Shown here piece after piece: positions 36,523-48,489 of a stretch of DNA of 64,000 nucleotides. Source of the stretch: Clostridium cylindrosporum DSM 605 (GTDB lineage Bacteria; Bacillota; Clostridia; Clostridiales; Caloramatoraceae); NCBI RefSeq assembly GCF_001047375.1, contig NZ_LFVU01000028.1, positions 1 through 64,000 on the forward strand, read 5' to 3'. Every line of letters begins with the position of its first letter. Position 1 is the first letter of the stretch. The position numbers were made by a program, and so were the translations under genes. The notes under the pieces were generated by a model that searched no databases, was not told the origin of the DNA, and saw only the letters and a program-made list of their open reading frames with translations.

Positions 36523-36744
36523 ATATGTATCACCTCATTATGTTAATCTGATAATATAATTATACATCAATCTCCTCCTTTTTTACATATTTAAACAAAA
36601 TATTGAATAATTTTATTGTATTGAAAATAAAATCCAAATAACCAATTTTAAACGACAGCAAAATAAAATATATTTTGTACATTAAAGACAACTTTAGCGT
36701 AGTTTACAATGCATTATTACTATAATTCTTAAATAAAGTATTCA

Positions 36745-37092
36745 TTAATAAACCTTAATATAGAAGCTATTACTATATCTTTCAAATAAACCATGCCTAT
36801 CAATTTTACTTAAAATCTCTACACCTTGACAATTTTTCAGCATATTAAAAGACACATTGAAGATTACTTCAATGTGTTCTTTATGCACTACTACTTCTTT
36901 TACGAAGTCCTGTATAAACTTTTTACATTCTAGTATGTTTCTACTTATTACATAACCCTTGAAGTTATTTAATAACATTCTTACATCTGCTCCGGTTACC
37001 ATTTGAGCTATATCATCTGATTTTAGTTTGGATTGCTTAAACTCTAACTCAGACTTTTGCATTTGTGCATATTTATCAAAAAATATTTATTT
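36745..37092 (-). pseudogene. C-terminal remnant of a large serine recombinase
   Basis: Open frame from about 37092 without a start; first ATG at 37062. FDKYAQMQKSELEFKQSKLK, then CKKFIQDFVKEVVVHKEHIEVIFNV is the end of a resolvase-type integrase (coiled coil plus final beta region). The catalytic N-terminal domain and zinc ribbon are missing. It lies about 300 nt from the ssrA 3' end and is the likely former integrase of the island. Confidence 0.75.
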
Positions 37093-37317
37093 TTGTATAT
37101 CTCATTATAATACTAAAATTCGCATAATGGAATCATTGAATGAACATCGAATAGTATTTTAAGTTTCATCGTCACTTAAGTTTATATATAAATGGATGTA
37201 GTTTTCCTAAAAAGTCAGTATACTCCAATTACTTTAATATACCAGCATACTCAAATAGTAAAAACCTCCGTTACTTTTGATACGGCTCACTCTGAATAAT
37301 TCTATAATTAAACATAG

Positions 37318-37355
37318 GGAAAAAACCCTCGATTAATCTAATTAGTCGAGGGTTT
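37318..37355 (-). terminator. Terminator directly after ssrA
   Basis: AAACCCTCGACTAATT / AATCGAGGGTTTTTT hairpin beginning 3 nt after the CCA end. Confidence 0.88.
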
Positions 37356-37369
37356 CATGGTGGAGGCGA
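37350..37369 (+). repeat. Attachment-site copy at the ssrA 3' end
   Basis: GGGTTTCATGGTGGAGGCGA, matching 33232-33252. Together they bound a 4.1-kb island. Confidence 0.75.
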
Positions 37370-37984
37370 GGGGACATGTTCTTCCACTATCTCTAATGGC
37401 ACTGACTATATCTTTAGCTCCAAAATATTTACTTGTAGCTACTTGGCGTATTATAGAAGTATAATATAGTTTTTACCTTCTATCCTAGTATCTCATATCA
37501 TAAGATTTAGAGACCTATAAGTCGATAAGGAGCTGTTAGGTTTCCCTACATACCCCTCGGTATTGCCGGTAGCATTACCTACTACGGTTTCACCGATAAA
37601 GCCAAGTTTTCACTTATGAATTACTTCATAAGGCGACTCTTTTCAAATCGAACCCCTGTCCGAAAGCATAAAAACTTAAGCATCTCCGAGTGCAGTTCTT
37701 GTTTTGAGATTCCCCCTATCTATCGCCCAAGAACAGGCTATAGATTTCGGTAGCTTCATAAATTCCGTTCCTATCTCAAAGCTTTGACAGGCGCGTTTCC
37801 CCACTTATTTGACACCCTGGTCCTAAGCTGTGGGAAGCCTAGGCAGGATGAGCTGCAACTAGGCAGCTAATGCGTAATTTTCGTTTTTTGCGTTTATATT
37901 TAAGTTCCCAGTTTTTAACGAGGTACAGGTCCTCGACTCGCTTCCTAAGCTCCTACTACCCCCGTCGAATGCCTTGACGCCCCC
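37358..37984 (-). ncRNA. ssrA: tmRNA gene, interrupted by an intron in the T-loop
   Basis: 5' GGGGGCG (37978-37984) pairs with 3' CGCCTCC before CCA (37358-37360). The tag reading frame GCAAAAAACGAAAATTACGC... encodes AKNENYALAA and then TAG, ending in the LAA degron expected for ClpXP. Pseudoknots surround it. The tRNA-like T-arm (AGGGG TTCGAT) is cut after TTCGAT at 37647 and resumes with TCCCCTCGCC at 37374. Without the 272-nt insert the mature RNA is about 355 nt, a normal tmRNA length. smpB is the next gene upstream, as usual. Confidence 0.95.
37375..37646 (-). ncRNA. Group I intron in the tmRNA T-loop
   Basis: The 272-nt insert begins after a U (exon 1 ends CGAU) and ends in G, as group I introns do. 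P1: exon CGAU pairs with internal GUCG (about 11 nt into the intron), with U-G at the splice site. P2: CTTATGAA-gtaa-TTCATAAG. A GTAGGGAAACCTAACAGC segment and an S element (AAAGATATAGTCAG, about 37414-37427) are present, with GACTTATA upstream able to pair with TATAGTC as P7. No ORF inside. Removal restores a perfect 5-bp T-stem with TTCGATT loop. Confidence 0.9.
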
Positions 37985-38017
37985 ATGTATATATGAATCA
38001 GCTATGCTGATTACATG

Positions 38018-38476
38018 CTAAAACTTTTCTCTAAGAGATCTTTCGATATCTCTCTTGGCGTCTTTCTTAGCTAAATCCTGACGTTTGTCGTAAAGCTTCT
38101 TACCCTTAGCTACTGCTATCTTAACCTTTACTAGTCCACGCACTTCATATAGTGCTAGTGGTACAAGTGTTAGGCCTTCTTGGGTTAAATTCTGTTCAAG
38201 CTTTCTTATTTCACTTTTATGAAGAAGAAGCTTTCTAGTTCTTAATGGGTCTTTATTAAATATATTACCCTTTTCATATGGACTTATGTGTAGGTTATTA
38301 AGAAAAACCTCTCCATTCTTCACTGTAGCATAGCTGTCCTTAAGATTGGCTTTGCCAAGTTTCACAGACTTAACTTCAGTTCCAAATAGTTCTATGCCTG
38401 CTTCATATGTTTCCTCTATGAAGTATTCATGTCTTGCTTTTCTATTTTCAGCAAGTGTATTACTCTTACCTTTCAT
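38018..38476 (-). CDS. smpB: SsrA-binding protein
   Basis: 152 aa, usual length. [20 protein letters not shown] near the N-terminus, [19 protein letters not shown], and the basic tail [20 protein letters not shown] that inserts into the mRNA channel. Binds the tRNA-like domain of tmRNA during ribosome rescue. Lies between rnr and ssrA, same strand, RBS TAGGTGATGTA. Confidence 0.97.
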   Translation of the reverse strand: MKGKSNTLAENRKARHEYFIEETYEAGIELFGTEVKSVKLGKANLKDSYATVKNGEVFLNNLHISPYEKGNIFNKDPLRTRKLLLHKSEIRKLEQNLTQEGLTLVPLALYEVRGLVKVKIAVAKGKKLYDKRQDLAKKDAKRDIERSLREKF

Positions 38477-38577
38477 TACATCACCTACAATCCTTACGTA
38501 GTAACTTATTATAAACTTTTTTTACTCTTTTGTCAATCACCTGTAAGGATTTCAAAAGAATTGAGACTTATTTAATT

Positions 38578-38613
38578 GGAGTTCGTAGAGGATATCTCTA
38601 TCCCCTACTTCTC
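38578..38613 (-). other. Stem-loop between rnr and smpB
   Basis: GGAG-aag-TAGGGGATAgagaTATCCTCTA-cgaa-CTCC. No T-run, so more likely an RNA processing or stability element than a terminator. Confidence 0.4.
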
Positions 38614-38642
38614 CAAATGTTAGTGTATCCCTAAAACTTATA

Positions 38643-40778
38643 CTACTCTTCTACAGTCTCTTTTACAAGTGAGAAATCAATGGATCTAGTCTCTACGTCT
38701 ACCTTAGATACCTTAACCTTTAGCTTTTGGCCTAATTTGTATGTTTTCTTAGTAGCTTCTCCCATGATTAGGTGCTTGCTTTCATCATATATATAGTAAT
38801 CATCTGATAAATGACTTATATGGACAAGCCCCTCTATAGTGTTTTCAAGTTCGACGAAAATACCAAAGCTAGTAACTGATGATATGATTCCATCATATAC
38901 CTCACCAATTCTATCTAGCATATATTCAGCCTTCTTTAGGTCATCTGTTTCTCTTTCAGCCTCTTGAGCTAGTCTTTCCATTTCACTTGACTGCTTAGAT
39001 GCATCTACAACGAATTTCTTAAGCTTTGATTCCTTCTTAGTATCTATTTCACCATGTAGGAACCACTTTATTATTCTATGAATAACAAGGTCAGGGTAAC
39101 GTCTTATCGGTGAAGTAAAGTGGCAGTAATACTTAGCTGCAAGTCCATAGTGACCTATACACTCTTCAAAGTACTTAGCTTTCTTAAGTGACCTTAGTAG
39201 AAGTGTTGATACTACTTGCTCTTCATCTTTACCCTTAACCTCTTCTAGAATCTTTTGTAGTGACTTTGGATGAACTTCCTTACCTGGTCTTAGATAATAT
39301 CCAAGGTTATATATAAATTCACCAAATGCTAGAAGCTTCTCATCATTTGGCTTCTCATGTATTCTATATACAAATGGAAGTCCAGTCCAGAACATGTACT
39401 CTGCTATAGTCTCATTACATACAAGCATAAACTCTTCTATGATTCTGTTTGCTATTTCTCTTTCATATGGTTTAATGTCTATTGGTTTGCCTTCTTCATC
39501 AAGGATAATCTTACACTCTTCAAAATCGAAGTCAATTGCCCCACGACCCATACGCTTCTTATTAAGAATCTCACATAATTCCTTCATCATATTAAATTCT
39601 TCAAGTAGGTAATCATATCTTTCCTTAAGTTCTGGATCATCATCTCTAAGAATCTTAGTTACGTCTGTATATGTCATTCTCTCTGATGTCTTAATAACAC
39701 TTTCGAATACTTCATGTTCAAGTACTCTACCATTCTCGTCTATGATCATCATACAAGTCATAGTAAGTCTATCTACTCTTGGATTAAGTGAACATATTCC
39801 ATTAGAAAGCTTTCTTGGTAGCATAGGTATAACTCTATCAACTAGGTATATACTTGTAGCACGATTATATGCTTCCTTATCAAGTACGTTATTTTCTCTA
39901 ACATAATGTGATACGTCTGCTATATGAACTCCAAGCTTGAATCTTCCACCACTTAATCTTTCTATAGATATAGCGTCATCAAGGTCCTTCGCGTCTTCTC
40001 CGTCAATAGTAACTATCTTAAGGTCTCTAAGGTCACGTCTTCCCTTGTAATCCTCTGCTGGAATCTGCTCTGGAATATTCTCAGCATACTCTTCAACCTT
40101 CTTCGGGAATTCCTCAGGTAGATTATACTTTTTAATAATAGATATAATGTCTACTCCTAAGTCGTCTTTATGACCTAGAATCTCAACTACCTTACCCTCA
40201 GGGTTACGTCTATTCTCAGGCCATACTGTAATTTCAGCTACTACCTTCTCTCCAGTTTTTGCACCTTGGATGTTGTTCTTAGATATGAATATATCTTGAT
40301 ATATTCTTTTGTCATCTGGTACAACAAATCCAAAATAACCGCTTTTTTCGAATGTTCCAACTACTTTAGTGTTAGCTCTTTTTACTATTCTAACGATTTC
40401 TCCTTCAGTTCTCTTTCCTGTTTCCGAAGCATCACGAACTACCTTCGCTATAACTTCATCCCCATTCATAGCACCGTTCATGTTCTCAAGTGGTATGAAT
40501 AAATCATCTGCTTCTTCACTATCTGGAATAACGAAACCAAATCCCTTTGCATTTCCTTGTAGCTTACCTCTTATAAGGCCTAGTCTATCTGGTGAGGCAT
40601 ACTTTTCCTTTCTTGTCTTTATAACAAGTCCCTCTGCCTCCATTGAATCTAAAATCTCAATAAACATAGGCATATCTTTCTTTCCAATATCAAATATAAG
40701 GGCAATTTCCTGTGCCTTAAGTGGCTTATATGCCTCTTCTCTCATAAATGCAATTATTTGTTCTTTAATTTTACTCAT
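38643..40778 (-). CDS. rnr: Ribonuclease R (3'-5' exoribonuclease)
   Basis: 711 aa. Order: N-terminal winged-helix (KPLKAQEIALIFDI), two cold-shock OB domains (GNAKGFGFVIPD, EKSGYFGFVVPD), RNB catalytic domain with TIDGEDAKDLDDAIS (metal-binding Asp cluster) and HYGLAAKYYCHFTSPIRRYPD, and a C-terminal S1 domain (GEVYDGIISSVTSFGIFVEL). Degrades structured RNA and works with tmRNA-SmpB to clear faulty mRNA, matching its neighbours. RBS AGGTGATATAA. Confidence 0.97.
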   Translation of the reverse strand: MSKIKEQIIAFMREEAYKPLKAQEIALIFDIGKKDMPMFIEILDSMEAEGLVIKTRKEKYASPDRLGLIRGKLQGNAKGFGFVIPDSEEADDLFIPLENMNGAMNGDEVIAKVVRDASETGKRTEGEIVRIVKRANTKVVGTFEKSGYFGFVVPDDKRIYQDIFISKNNIQGAKTGEKVVAEITVWPENRRNPEGKVVEILGHKDDLGVDIISIIKKYNLPEEFPKKVEEYAENIPEQIPAEDYKGRRDLRDLKIVTIDGEDAKDLDDAISIERLSGGRFKLGVHIADVSHYVRENNVLDKEAYNRATSIYLVDRVIPMLPRKLSNGICSLNPRVDRLTMTCMMIIDENGRVLEHEVFESVIKTSERMTYTDVTKILRDDDPELKERYDYLLEEFNMMKELCEILNKKRMGRGAIDFDFEECKIILDEEGKPIDIKPYEREIANRIIEEFMLVCNETIAEYMFWTGLPFVYRIHEKPNDEKLLAFGEFIYNLGYYLRPGKEVHPKSLQKILEEVKGKDEEQVVSTLLLRSLKKAKYFEECIGHYGLAAKYYCHFTSPIRRYPDLVIHRIIKWFLHGEIDTKKESKLKKFVVDASKQSSEMERLAQEAERETDDLKKAEYMLDRIGEVYDGIISSVTSFGIFVELENTIEGLVHISHLSDDYYIYDESKHLIMGEATKKTYKLGQKLKVKVSKVDVETRSIDFSLVKETVEE

Positions 40779-40904
40779 TTATATCACCTCGAATATAGCA
40801 AGCTATATATTTATAAAACTCAATCTAGTTTATTCTATATTATTATTCTTATACCTTTATACATACTTTATACATATTTAATATATAAATAATAAAAGTA
40901 TATA

Positions 40905-40946
40905 CAAAAACTCCTACCTAATAGTATAAAACTAAAGATAGGAGTA
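40905..40946 (-). terminator. Terminator after secG
   Basis: ACTCCTATCT...AGGTAGGAGT followed by T5 on the minus strand. Confidence 0.75.
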
Positions 40947-40956
40947 TACTTCAAGA

Positions 40957-41214
40957 CTATAGATTTGCAACATATGATAATCCTATAGTTGTTATAACAA
41001 ATAAGATGGTAAGGAATATTGTTAGCTTTTCCATTTTACCTTCATAGGTTCTTCCTTTGTTCTTACTAAAGAAATTATCACTATCTCCTCCGCCACTTCC
41101 GCCTAGTGCTGCGCCTAGTCCGGCTTGCTTAGCTGGTTGAGCAAGTATTACTATTGCTAATGCAATACATATAATTATATGTATAACTGTTATTGCTGTA
41201 CTCAAAATTTCCAC
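40957..41214 (-). CDS. secG: Preprotein translocase subunit SecG
   Basis: 85 aa with two membrane helices (TAITVIHIIICIALAIVILA and LTIFLTILFVITTIGLSYV) around the conserved QPAKQAGLGAALGGSGGGDS loop. Accessory subunit of SecYEG. Between eno and rnr, the usual clostridial position. RBS TAGGAGGTGGAAATTTTG with ATG following. Confidence 0.95.
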   Translation of the reverse strand: MEILSTAITVIHIIICIALAIVILAQPAKQAGLGAALGGSGGGDSDNFFSKNKGRTYEGKMEKLTIFLTILFVITTIGLSYVANL

Positions 41215-41294
41215 CTCCTAGCCTAAAGTTTCCAATAAAATAATTGTAGCACATATAACTTTAAATTCCAACTTTTATAATGATAAATAATTGT

Positions 41295-41330
41295 AAAAAA
41301 GGCTGATAACCCAAAAGTTATCAGCCTCTG
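41295..41330 (-). terminator. Terminator of the glycolytic operon after eno
   Basis: AGGCTGATAAC-ttttgg-GTTATCAGCCT followed by T6. Confidence 0.92.
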
Positions 41331-41346
41331 TTTTTAATGAAATAAA

Positions 41347-42654
<1,308 letters not shown>

Positions 42655-42663
42655 TTAAATTCT

Positions 42664-44196
42664 TTAGTTAGTTAAAAGGCTTTCACCTGTCATTTCCACT
42701 GGAACATCAAGCTCCATAAAGTTTAGTATAGTTGGAGCTATATCTGAGATTTTACCATCTTCACGAAGGTGTACATCTCCCTCTCCTATTACTACAAATG
42801 GAACCTTATTTATTGTATGTGCAGTAAATGCTTCCCCGTTTTCAGGGTCAATCATTTGCTCTGCGTTTCCATGGTCAGCTGTTATATATACAGCACCGCC
42901 ATTTTGAAGTATAGCTTCTACTATTTTACCTGTACATTCATCAACTGTCTCTACAGCCTTTATAGCCGCATCTAAATCTCCAGTGTGGCCTACCATGTCA
43001 GGATTAGCAAAGTTAAGTAAAATAAAGTCATATATACCCTCTGATATTTCCTTAAGCACTCTTTCAGTAACCTCACCAGCACTCATTTCAGGTTGCATAT
43101 CGTAGGTAGCAACCTTTGGAGATGGTACTAGTATTCTATCTTCTCCTTGATATGGAGTTTCAACTCCGCCATTGAAGAAGAATGTAACATGGGCGTATTT
43201 TTCTGTTTCTGCAATTCTTAGCTGTCTTTTTCCCTTTTTACTTAAGGTTTCCCCTAGAGTGTTTTCGATATTCTCTGGTTTATATGCTATATTTAAATTC
43301 TTAAATGACTTATCATATTGGGTCATAGATACAAAGTAAGTTTCTATGTAATCGGATTTAAATCCATCAAAGTTTCTTTCAGTAAGAGCTCTTGTTATCT
43401 CTCTTGCTCTATCTGGTCTAAAGTTAAAGAATATAACAGAATCTTTATTACTTATAGACGCTACTGGAGAACCGTCCTTAACAATTACTGATGGAACTAC
43501 AAACTCATCTAGAACCTTATCTTTATATGAGCTTTCGATAGCCTTAGCTGCTGAGTCAAAGGTAGGTCCCTCTGACTTCACCATAGCATCATATGCCTTT
43601 TGTACTCTTTCCCATCTATTGTCTCTATCCATTGCATAGTATCTGCCTGAAATAGTTGCAATAGAGCCTACTCCGACTTCCTTAATATATGATTCAAGAG
43701 ACTCTACATATTCAAGGGCACTTTGAGGTGGTACATCTCTACCATCTAAGAACCCATGAACATATACCTTAGTTAATCCCTCTTCTTTGCATAGCTTAAG
43801 TAAAGCCTTTAGATGGTCAATGTGGCTATGAACTCCTCCATCTGATAGTAATCCCATTAGATGAATAGATGAGTTATTTCTTCTTGAGTAATCTATTGCC
43901 TTAAGAAGTGCTTCGTTTTTAAAGAAGCCACCTTCACTTATTTCTTTATTTATTCTTGTAAGTTCTTGATAAATTACTCTTCCAGCACCTATGTTTAAGT
44001 GTCCAACCTCAGAGTTCCCCATTTGTCCCTCTGGAAGTCCTACGCTTAGACCACTAGCATTTAGAAATGTTTTAGGATATGTATTAAAGTATTTATCAAG
44101 ATTAGGCTTTTTTGCATCTACAACTGCATTTCCTTTTTCCTCGTTTCTTATTCCATATCCGTCTAGAATAAGAAGCATTTTAGTGGCTTTCTTCAT
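42664..44196 (-). CDS. gpmI: 2,3-bisphosphoglycerate-independent phosphoglycerate mutase
   Basis: 510 aa Mn2+-dependent alkaline phosphatase-like enzyme. LLILDGYGIRNEEKGNAV, GNSEVGHLNIGAGRV (phospho-Ser in the NSEVGH motif), HGFLDGRDVPP, ISGRYYAMDRD, ITADHGNAEQM and FTAHTINKVPF. Interconverts 3- and 2-phosphoglycerate. Starts 11 nt after tpiA; the ATG has AAGGAGG. Confidence 0.98.
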   Translation of the reverse strand: MKKATKMLLILDGYGIRNEEKGNAVVDAKKPNLDKYFNTYPKTFLNASGLSVGLPEGQMGNSEVGHLNIGAGRVIYQELTRINKEISEGGFFKNEALLKAIDYSRRNNSSIHLMGLLSDGGVHSHIDHLKALLKLCKEEGLTKVYVHGFLDGRDVPPQSALEYVESLESYIKEVGVGSIATISGRYYAMDRDNRWERVQKAYDAMVKSEGPTFDSAAKAIESSYKDKVLDEFVVPSVIVKDGSPVASISNKDSVIFFNFRPDRAREITRALTERNFDGFKSDYIETYFVSMTQYDKSFKNLNIAYKPENIENTLGETLSKKGKRQLRIAETEKYAHVTFFFNGGVETPYQGEDRILVPSPKVATYDMQPEMSAGEVTERVLKEISEGIYDFILLNFANPDMVGHTGDLDAAIKAVETVDECTGKIVEAILQNGGAVYITADHGNAEQMIDPENGEAFTAHTINKVPFVVIGEGDVHLREDGKISDIAPTILNFMELDVPVEMTGESLLTN

Positions 44197-44207
44197 TTGT
44201 TTCCTCC

Positions 44208-44954
44208 TTAGAAGTTAACAATACCTGAGAAATCTTCCGCCTTAAGTGCTGCACCACCAACTAGTGCACCATCTATATCACTTTGAGCCATTTGCTCTTT
44301 AATTGTTGATGGCTTAACACTTCCACCGTATTGAATACGTACAGCATCAGATGCTACTTCTCCATAAAGAGACTTAACTTCTTCTCTTATAAACTTAATT
44401 ACGTCATTTGCATCCTCTGAAGTTGCAGTTTTTCCTGTTCCTATAGCCCAAATTGGTTCATATGCTATAACCATTGATGCAACCTTTTCTGATGTTAGTC
44501 CATTAAGTCCAGCTTTGATTTGTCCTGATATCTTTGACTTAGTATTTCCCGCTTCCTTTTCTTCTAGCGTTTCTCCAACACATAGTATAGGAATTAGATC
44601 ATAATCAAATGATACTTGAACCTTCTTATTAATAAGGCTGTCATCTTCCTTAAAGTATTCTCTTCTTTCACTATGTCCAAGGATAACGTACTTAACTCCC
44701 ATTTCCTTAAGCATAAGTGGAGAAATTTCCCCAGTAAATGCACCACTTTCTTCAAAGTACATGTTTTGTGCACCAACTGCAATATTACTTCCCTTTACTT
44801 CTTCAAGCACTGGGTAAAGTGAAGTAAATGTTGGGCATACTATAACCTCACATGAAGCATCTTTTACAAGGGGCATAAGCTCTTTAACTAAACTTACTGC
44901 TTCAGCTGGTGTTTTGTGCATTTTCCAGTTTCCTGCTATAATTGGCTTTCTCAT
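44208..44954 (-). CDS. tpiA: Triosephosphate isomerase
   Basis: 248 aa TIM barrel. AGNWKMHKT (N-terminal Asn/Lys), [12 protein letters not shown] (catalytic His), [16 protein letters not shown] (catalytic Glu and loop 6), [10 protein letters not shown] and [10 protein letters not shown]. Sits 12 nt after pgk in the glycolytic operon. Confidence 0.98.
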   Translation of the reverse strand: MRKPIIAGNWKMHKTPAEAVSLVKELMPLVKDASCEVIVCPTFTSLYPVLEEVKGSNIAVGAQNMYFEESGAFTGEISPLMLKEMGVKYVILGHSERREYFKEDDSLINKKVQVSFDYDLIPILCVGETLEEKEAGNTKSKISGQIKAGLNGLTSEKVASMVIAYEPIWAIGTGKTATSEDANDVIKFIREEVKSLYGEVASDAVRIQYGGSVKPSTIKEQMAQSDIDGALVGGAALKAEDFSGIVNF

Positions 44955-44966
44955 AGTTTCTTCCTC

Positions 44967-46154
44967 CTATTTGTCAGCTAGTGCTGCAACTCCTGGTAGT
45001 ACTTTTCCTTCTAGGAATTCAAGTGATGCTCCACCACCTGTTGAGATGTGAGACATTTTATCAGCAAATCCAAGTTGTTCAACCGCTGCTGCTGAGTCTC
45101 CTCCACCAATAATAGTTGTTCCGCTAATTGAAGCTAGAACCTTAGCAACTTCCTTAGTACCTGCTGCGAATTTTTCCATTTCGAATACTCCCATAGGACC
45201 ATTCCAGATAACTGTTTTAGCATCCTTTAGAGCACCTTCAAATTCTGAAATTGATTTAGGTCCTATATCTAGTCCCATAAACCCATCTTCTATATCTCCT
45301 TCAACAACCTTGCTATCAGCATCTGCCTTAAATTCTGTAGCTACAACGTGATCAACTGGAAGATATACCTTAACTCCCTTAGCTTCAGCCTTTTCAAGCA
45401 TTTCCTTAGCATAGTCTACCTTTTCTTCTTCAACTAGAGAACTTCCGATTTTAACTCCCATAGCCTTTAGGAATGTATAAGCCATTCCTCCACCTATGAT
45501 TAGTCTGTCTACTTTTTCAAGTAGGTTATTTATAACACCGATCTTATCTGAAACCTTAGCACCACCTAGAATAGCTACAAATGGCTTTTCTGGACTCATA
45601 AGTGCTCCACCGATAAATTCAAGTTCCTTTTCTATAAGGAATCCTGCTACAGCTGGTATAAACTTAGCTACACCTTCAGTTGATGAATGTGCTCTGTGAG
45701 CTGTACCAAATGCATCATTTACAAATATATCTGCAAGGTCTGCAAGCTTCTTTGCAAATTCAAGGTCATTTTTAGTTTCTGTCTTAACGAATCTAACGTT
45801 TTCAAGTAAAACAACATCACCACTGTTCATTTCACTTGTTGCCTTTATTGCGTTTTCTCCTACAACTTCTTCATCTGCTGCAAGAACAACTTCCTTTCCA
45901 AGTAGGCTGCTTAGTCTTTCAGCTACTGGCTTTAGGCTAAACTTAGCATCATATCCTTCCTTTGGTCTTCCAAGGTGAGACATAAGTATAACCTTTGCGT
46001 TATTATCTAAAAGGTATTTAATAGTATCTAGTGCTGATACTATTCTTCTATCATCTGTTATGTTGCCATCCTTATCTTGAGGTACGTTAAAGTCACATCT
46101 AACTATAACCTTCTTACCTGATACATCTATATCCTTAACTGTTTTCTTGTTCAT
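44967..46154 (-). CDS. pgk: Phosphoglycerate kinase
   Basis: 395 aa. [76 protein letters not shown] and [11 protein letters not shown] are all present. Makes ATP from 1,3-bisphosphoglycerate. Follows gap after an 80-nt spacer that contains a stem-loop. Confidence 0.98.
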   Translation of the reverse strand: MNKKTVKDIDVSGKKVIVRCDFNVPQDKDGNITDDRRIVSALDTIKYLLDNNAKVILMSHLGRPKEGYDAKFSLKPVAERLSSLLGKEVVLAADEEVVGENAIKATSEMNSGDVVLLENVRFVKTETKNDLEFAKKLADLADIFVNDAFGTAHRAHSSTEGVAKFIPAVAGFLIEKELEFIGGALMSPEKPFVAILGGAKVSDKIGVINNLLEKVDRLIIGGGMAYTFLKAMGVKIGSSLVEEEKVDYAKEMLEKAEAKGVKVYLPVDHVVATEFKADADSKVVEGDIEDGFMGLDIGPKSISEFEGALKDAKTVIWNGPMGVFEMEKFAAGTKEVAKVLASISGTTIIGGGDSAAAVEQLGFADKMSHISTGGGASLEFLEGKVLPGVAALADK

Positions 46155-46185
46155 TAATATCCCTCCAAGCTTATACGAAGTTAAA

Positions 46186-46220
46186 GTCCGGCCCTATAGC
46201 CTAAGCTTATAAAACCGGAC
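46186..46220 (-). other. Stem-loop between gap and pgk
   Basis: GTCCGG / CCGGAC arms with a ~23-nt loop and no T-run. Possibly an RNA stabiliser or processing site giving more gap than pgk message. Confidence 0.4.
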
Positions 46221-46234
46221 ATAAAGATCAATAA

Positions 46235-47606
<1,372 letters not shown>

Positions 47607-48287
47607 CTAATTAAGTATTCCCTTAATAGTGAAAAATACTATAGGTATTAAAAGTGCAGGAAGTAAATTAAGTGTCTTTATCTTCTTTATATTCAAGATA
47701 TTTAGTCCTGTAGTTATAAGAAGTATTCCACCTATAATGGATATCTCGTTAAGCATATCAGGTGTTATAATTGGTGATATAAACTGTGCAGACATAAATA
47801 AGGCTCCCTGCCAAAGAAATAATATTCCCGCTGTAATCACTATTCCTATACCAAAGTTCGCAGCAAATACTATAGATGTAAACCCATCTAGTATGGCGTT
47901 AGTAAATAGTAAGGTATTATCTCCCTTAAGTGCACTTTCAATAGGTCCTAGAATGGATAGTGTTCCTACACAAAATAATAATACTGTAGTTGTTATTCCC
48001 TCTAGTAGATTAGACTCCTTAAATCTAGCACCATAGCTATTCACCTTAGAGTCTAGGTCAATAACCTCACCTATATAGGCTCCTATAATCATACTAGCTA
48101 CAAATAGCACAGAATACTTACTCTGAGGTATGCTTTTAGCTACCCATGAGATTCCAAGAGAAAGTGCAACAAGACCTGCACCTACCATTATATTATTCTG
48201 GTATTTTTCCTTCATTCCTCTTTTTAATGTTGAACCTATTATCGCTCCAATAATAATAGCCAAAACATTTACAAATGTCCCTAACAT
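47607..48287 (-). CDS. DUF554 membrane protein (YdfK-like)
   Basis: 226 aa with about 7 hydrophobic segments. N-terminal MLGTFVNVLAIIIGAIIGS and GVITT...FCVGTLSILGPIESALKGD are hallmarks of DUF554. Function unknown, possibly a transporter. Starts about 200 nt upstream of an anti-sigma gene end; no operon partner seen. Confidence 0.88.
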   Translation of the reverse strand: MLGTFVNVLAIIIGAIIGSTLKRGMKEKYQNNIMVGAGLVALSLGISWVAKSIPQSKYSVLFVASMIIGAYIGEVIDLDSKVNSYGARFKESNLLEGITTTVLLFCVGTLSILGPIESALKGDNTLLFTNAILDGFTSIVFAANFGIGIVITAGILFLWQGALFMSAQFISPIITPDMLNEISIIGGILLITTGLNILNIKKIKTLNLLPALLIPIVFFTIKGILN

Positions 48288-48433
48288 AATTATTCCCCCG
48301 TTTTTATCATATATGTAACTTCCATAGCATTGTATCTCAATAAAATTCTACATTAATATAATACTTAAAATTTAAATCATAATAACTATTATAAATTTAT
48401 TGGAAAATAAACGCAAATTCAAGGGAACGTTGC

Positions 48434-48480
48434 ACGAAAATATAGATGCTAAAAGCATTAAAAATACTTTCAACATCTAT
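48434..48480 (-). terminator. Putative terminator after the anti-sigma gene
   Basis: ATAGATGtTGAAAG...CTTTtAGCATCTAT then ATTTTC on the minus strand. Confidence 0.5.
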
Positions 48481-48489
48481 TCTTCAAAT

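Noticed and set aside
36745-37062. Complete small protein
   Set aside because: The frame is open upstream of the first ATG without a start and matches only the C-terminal end of a large serine recombinase.
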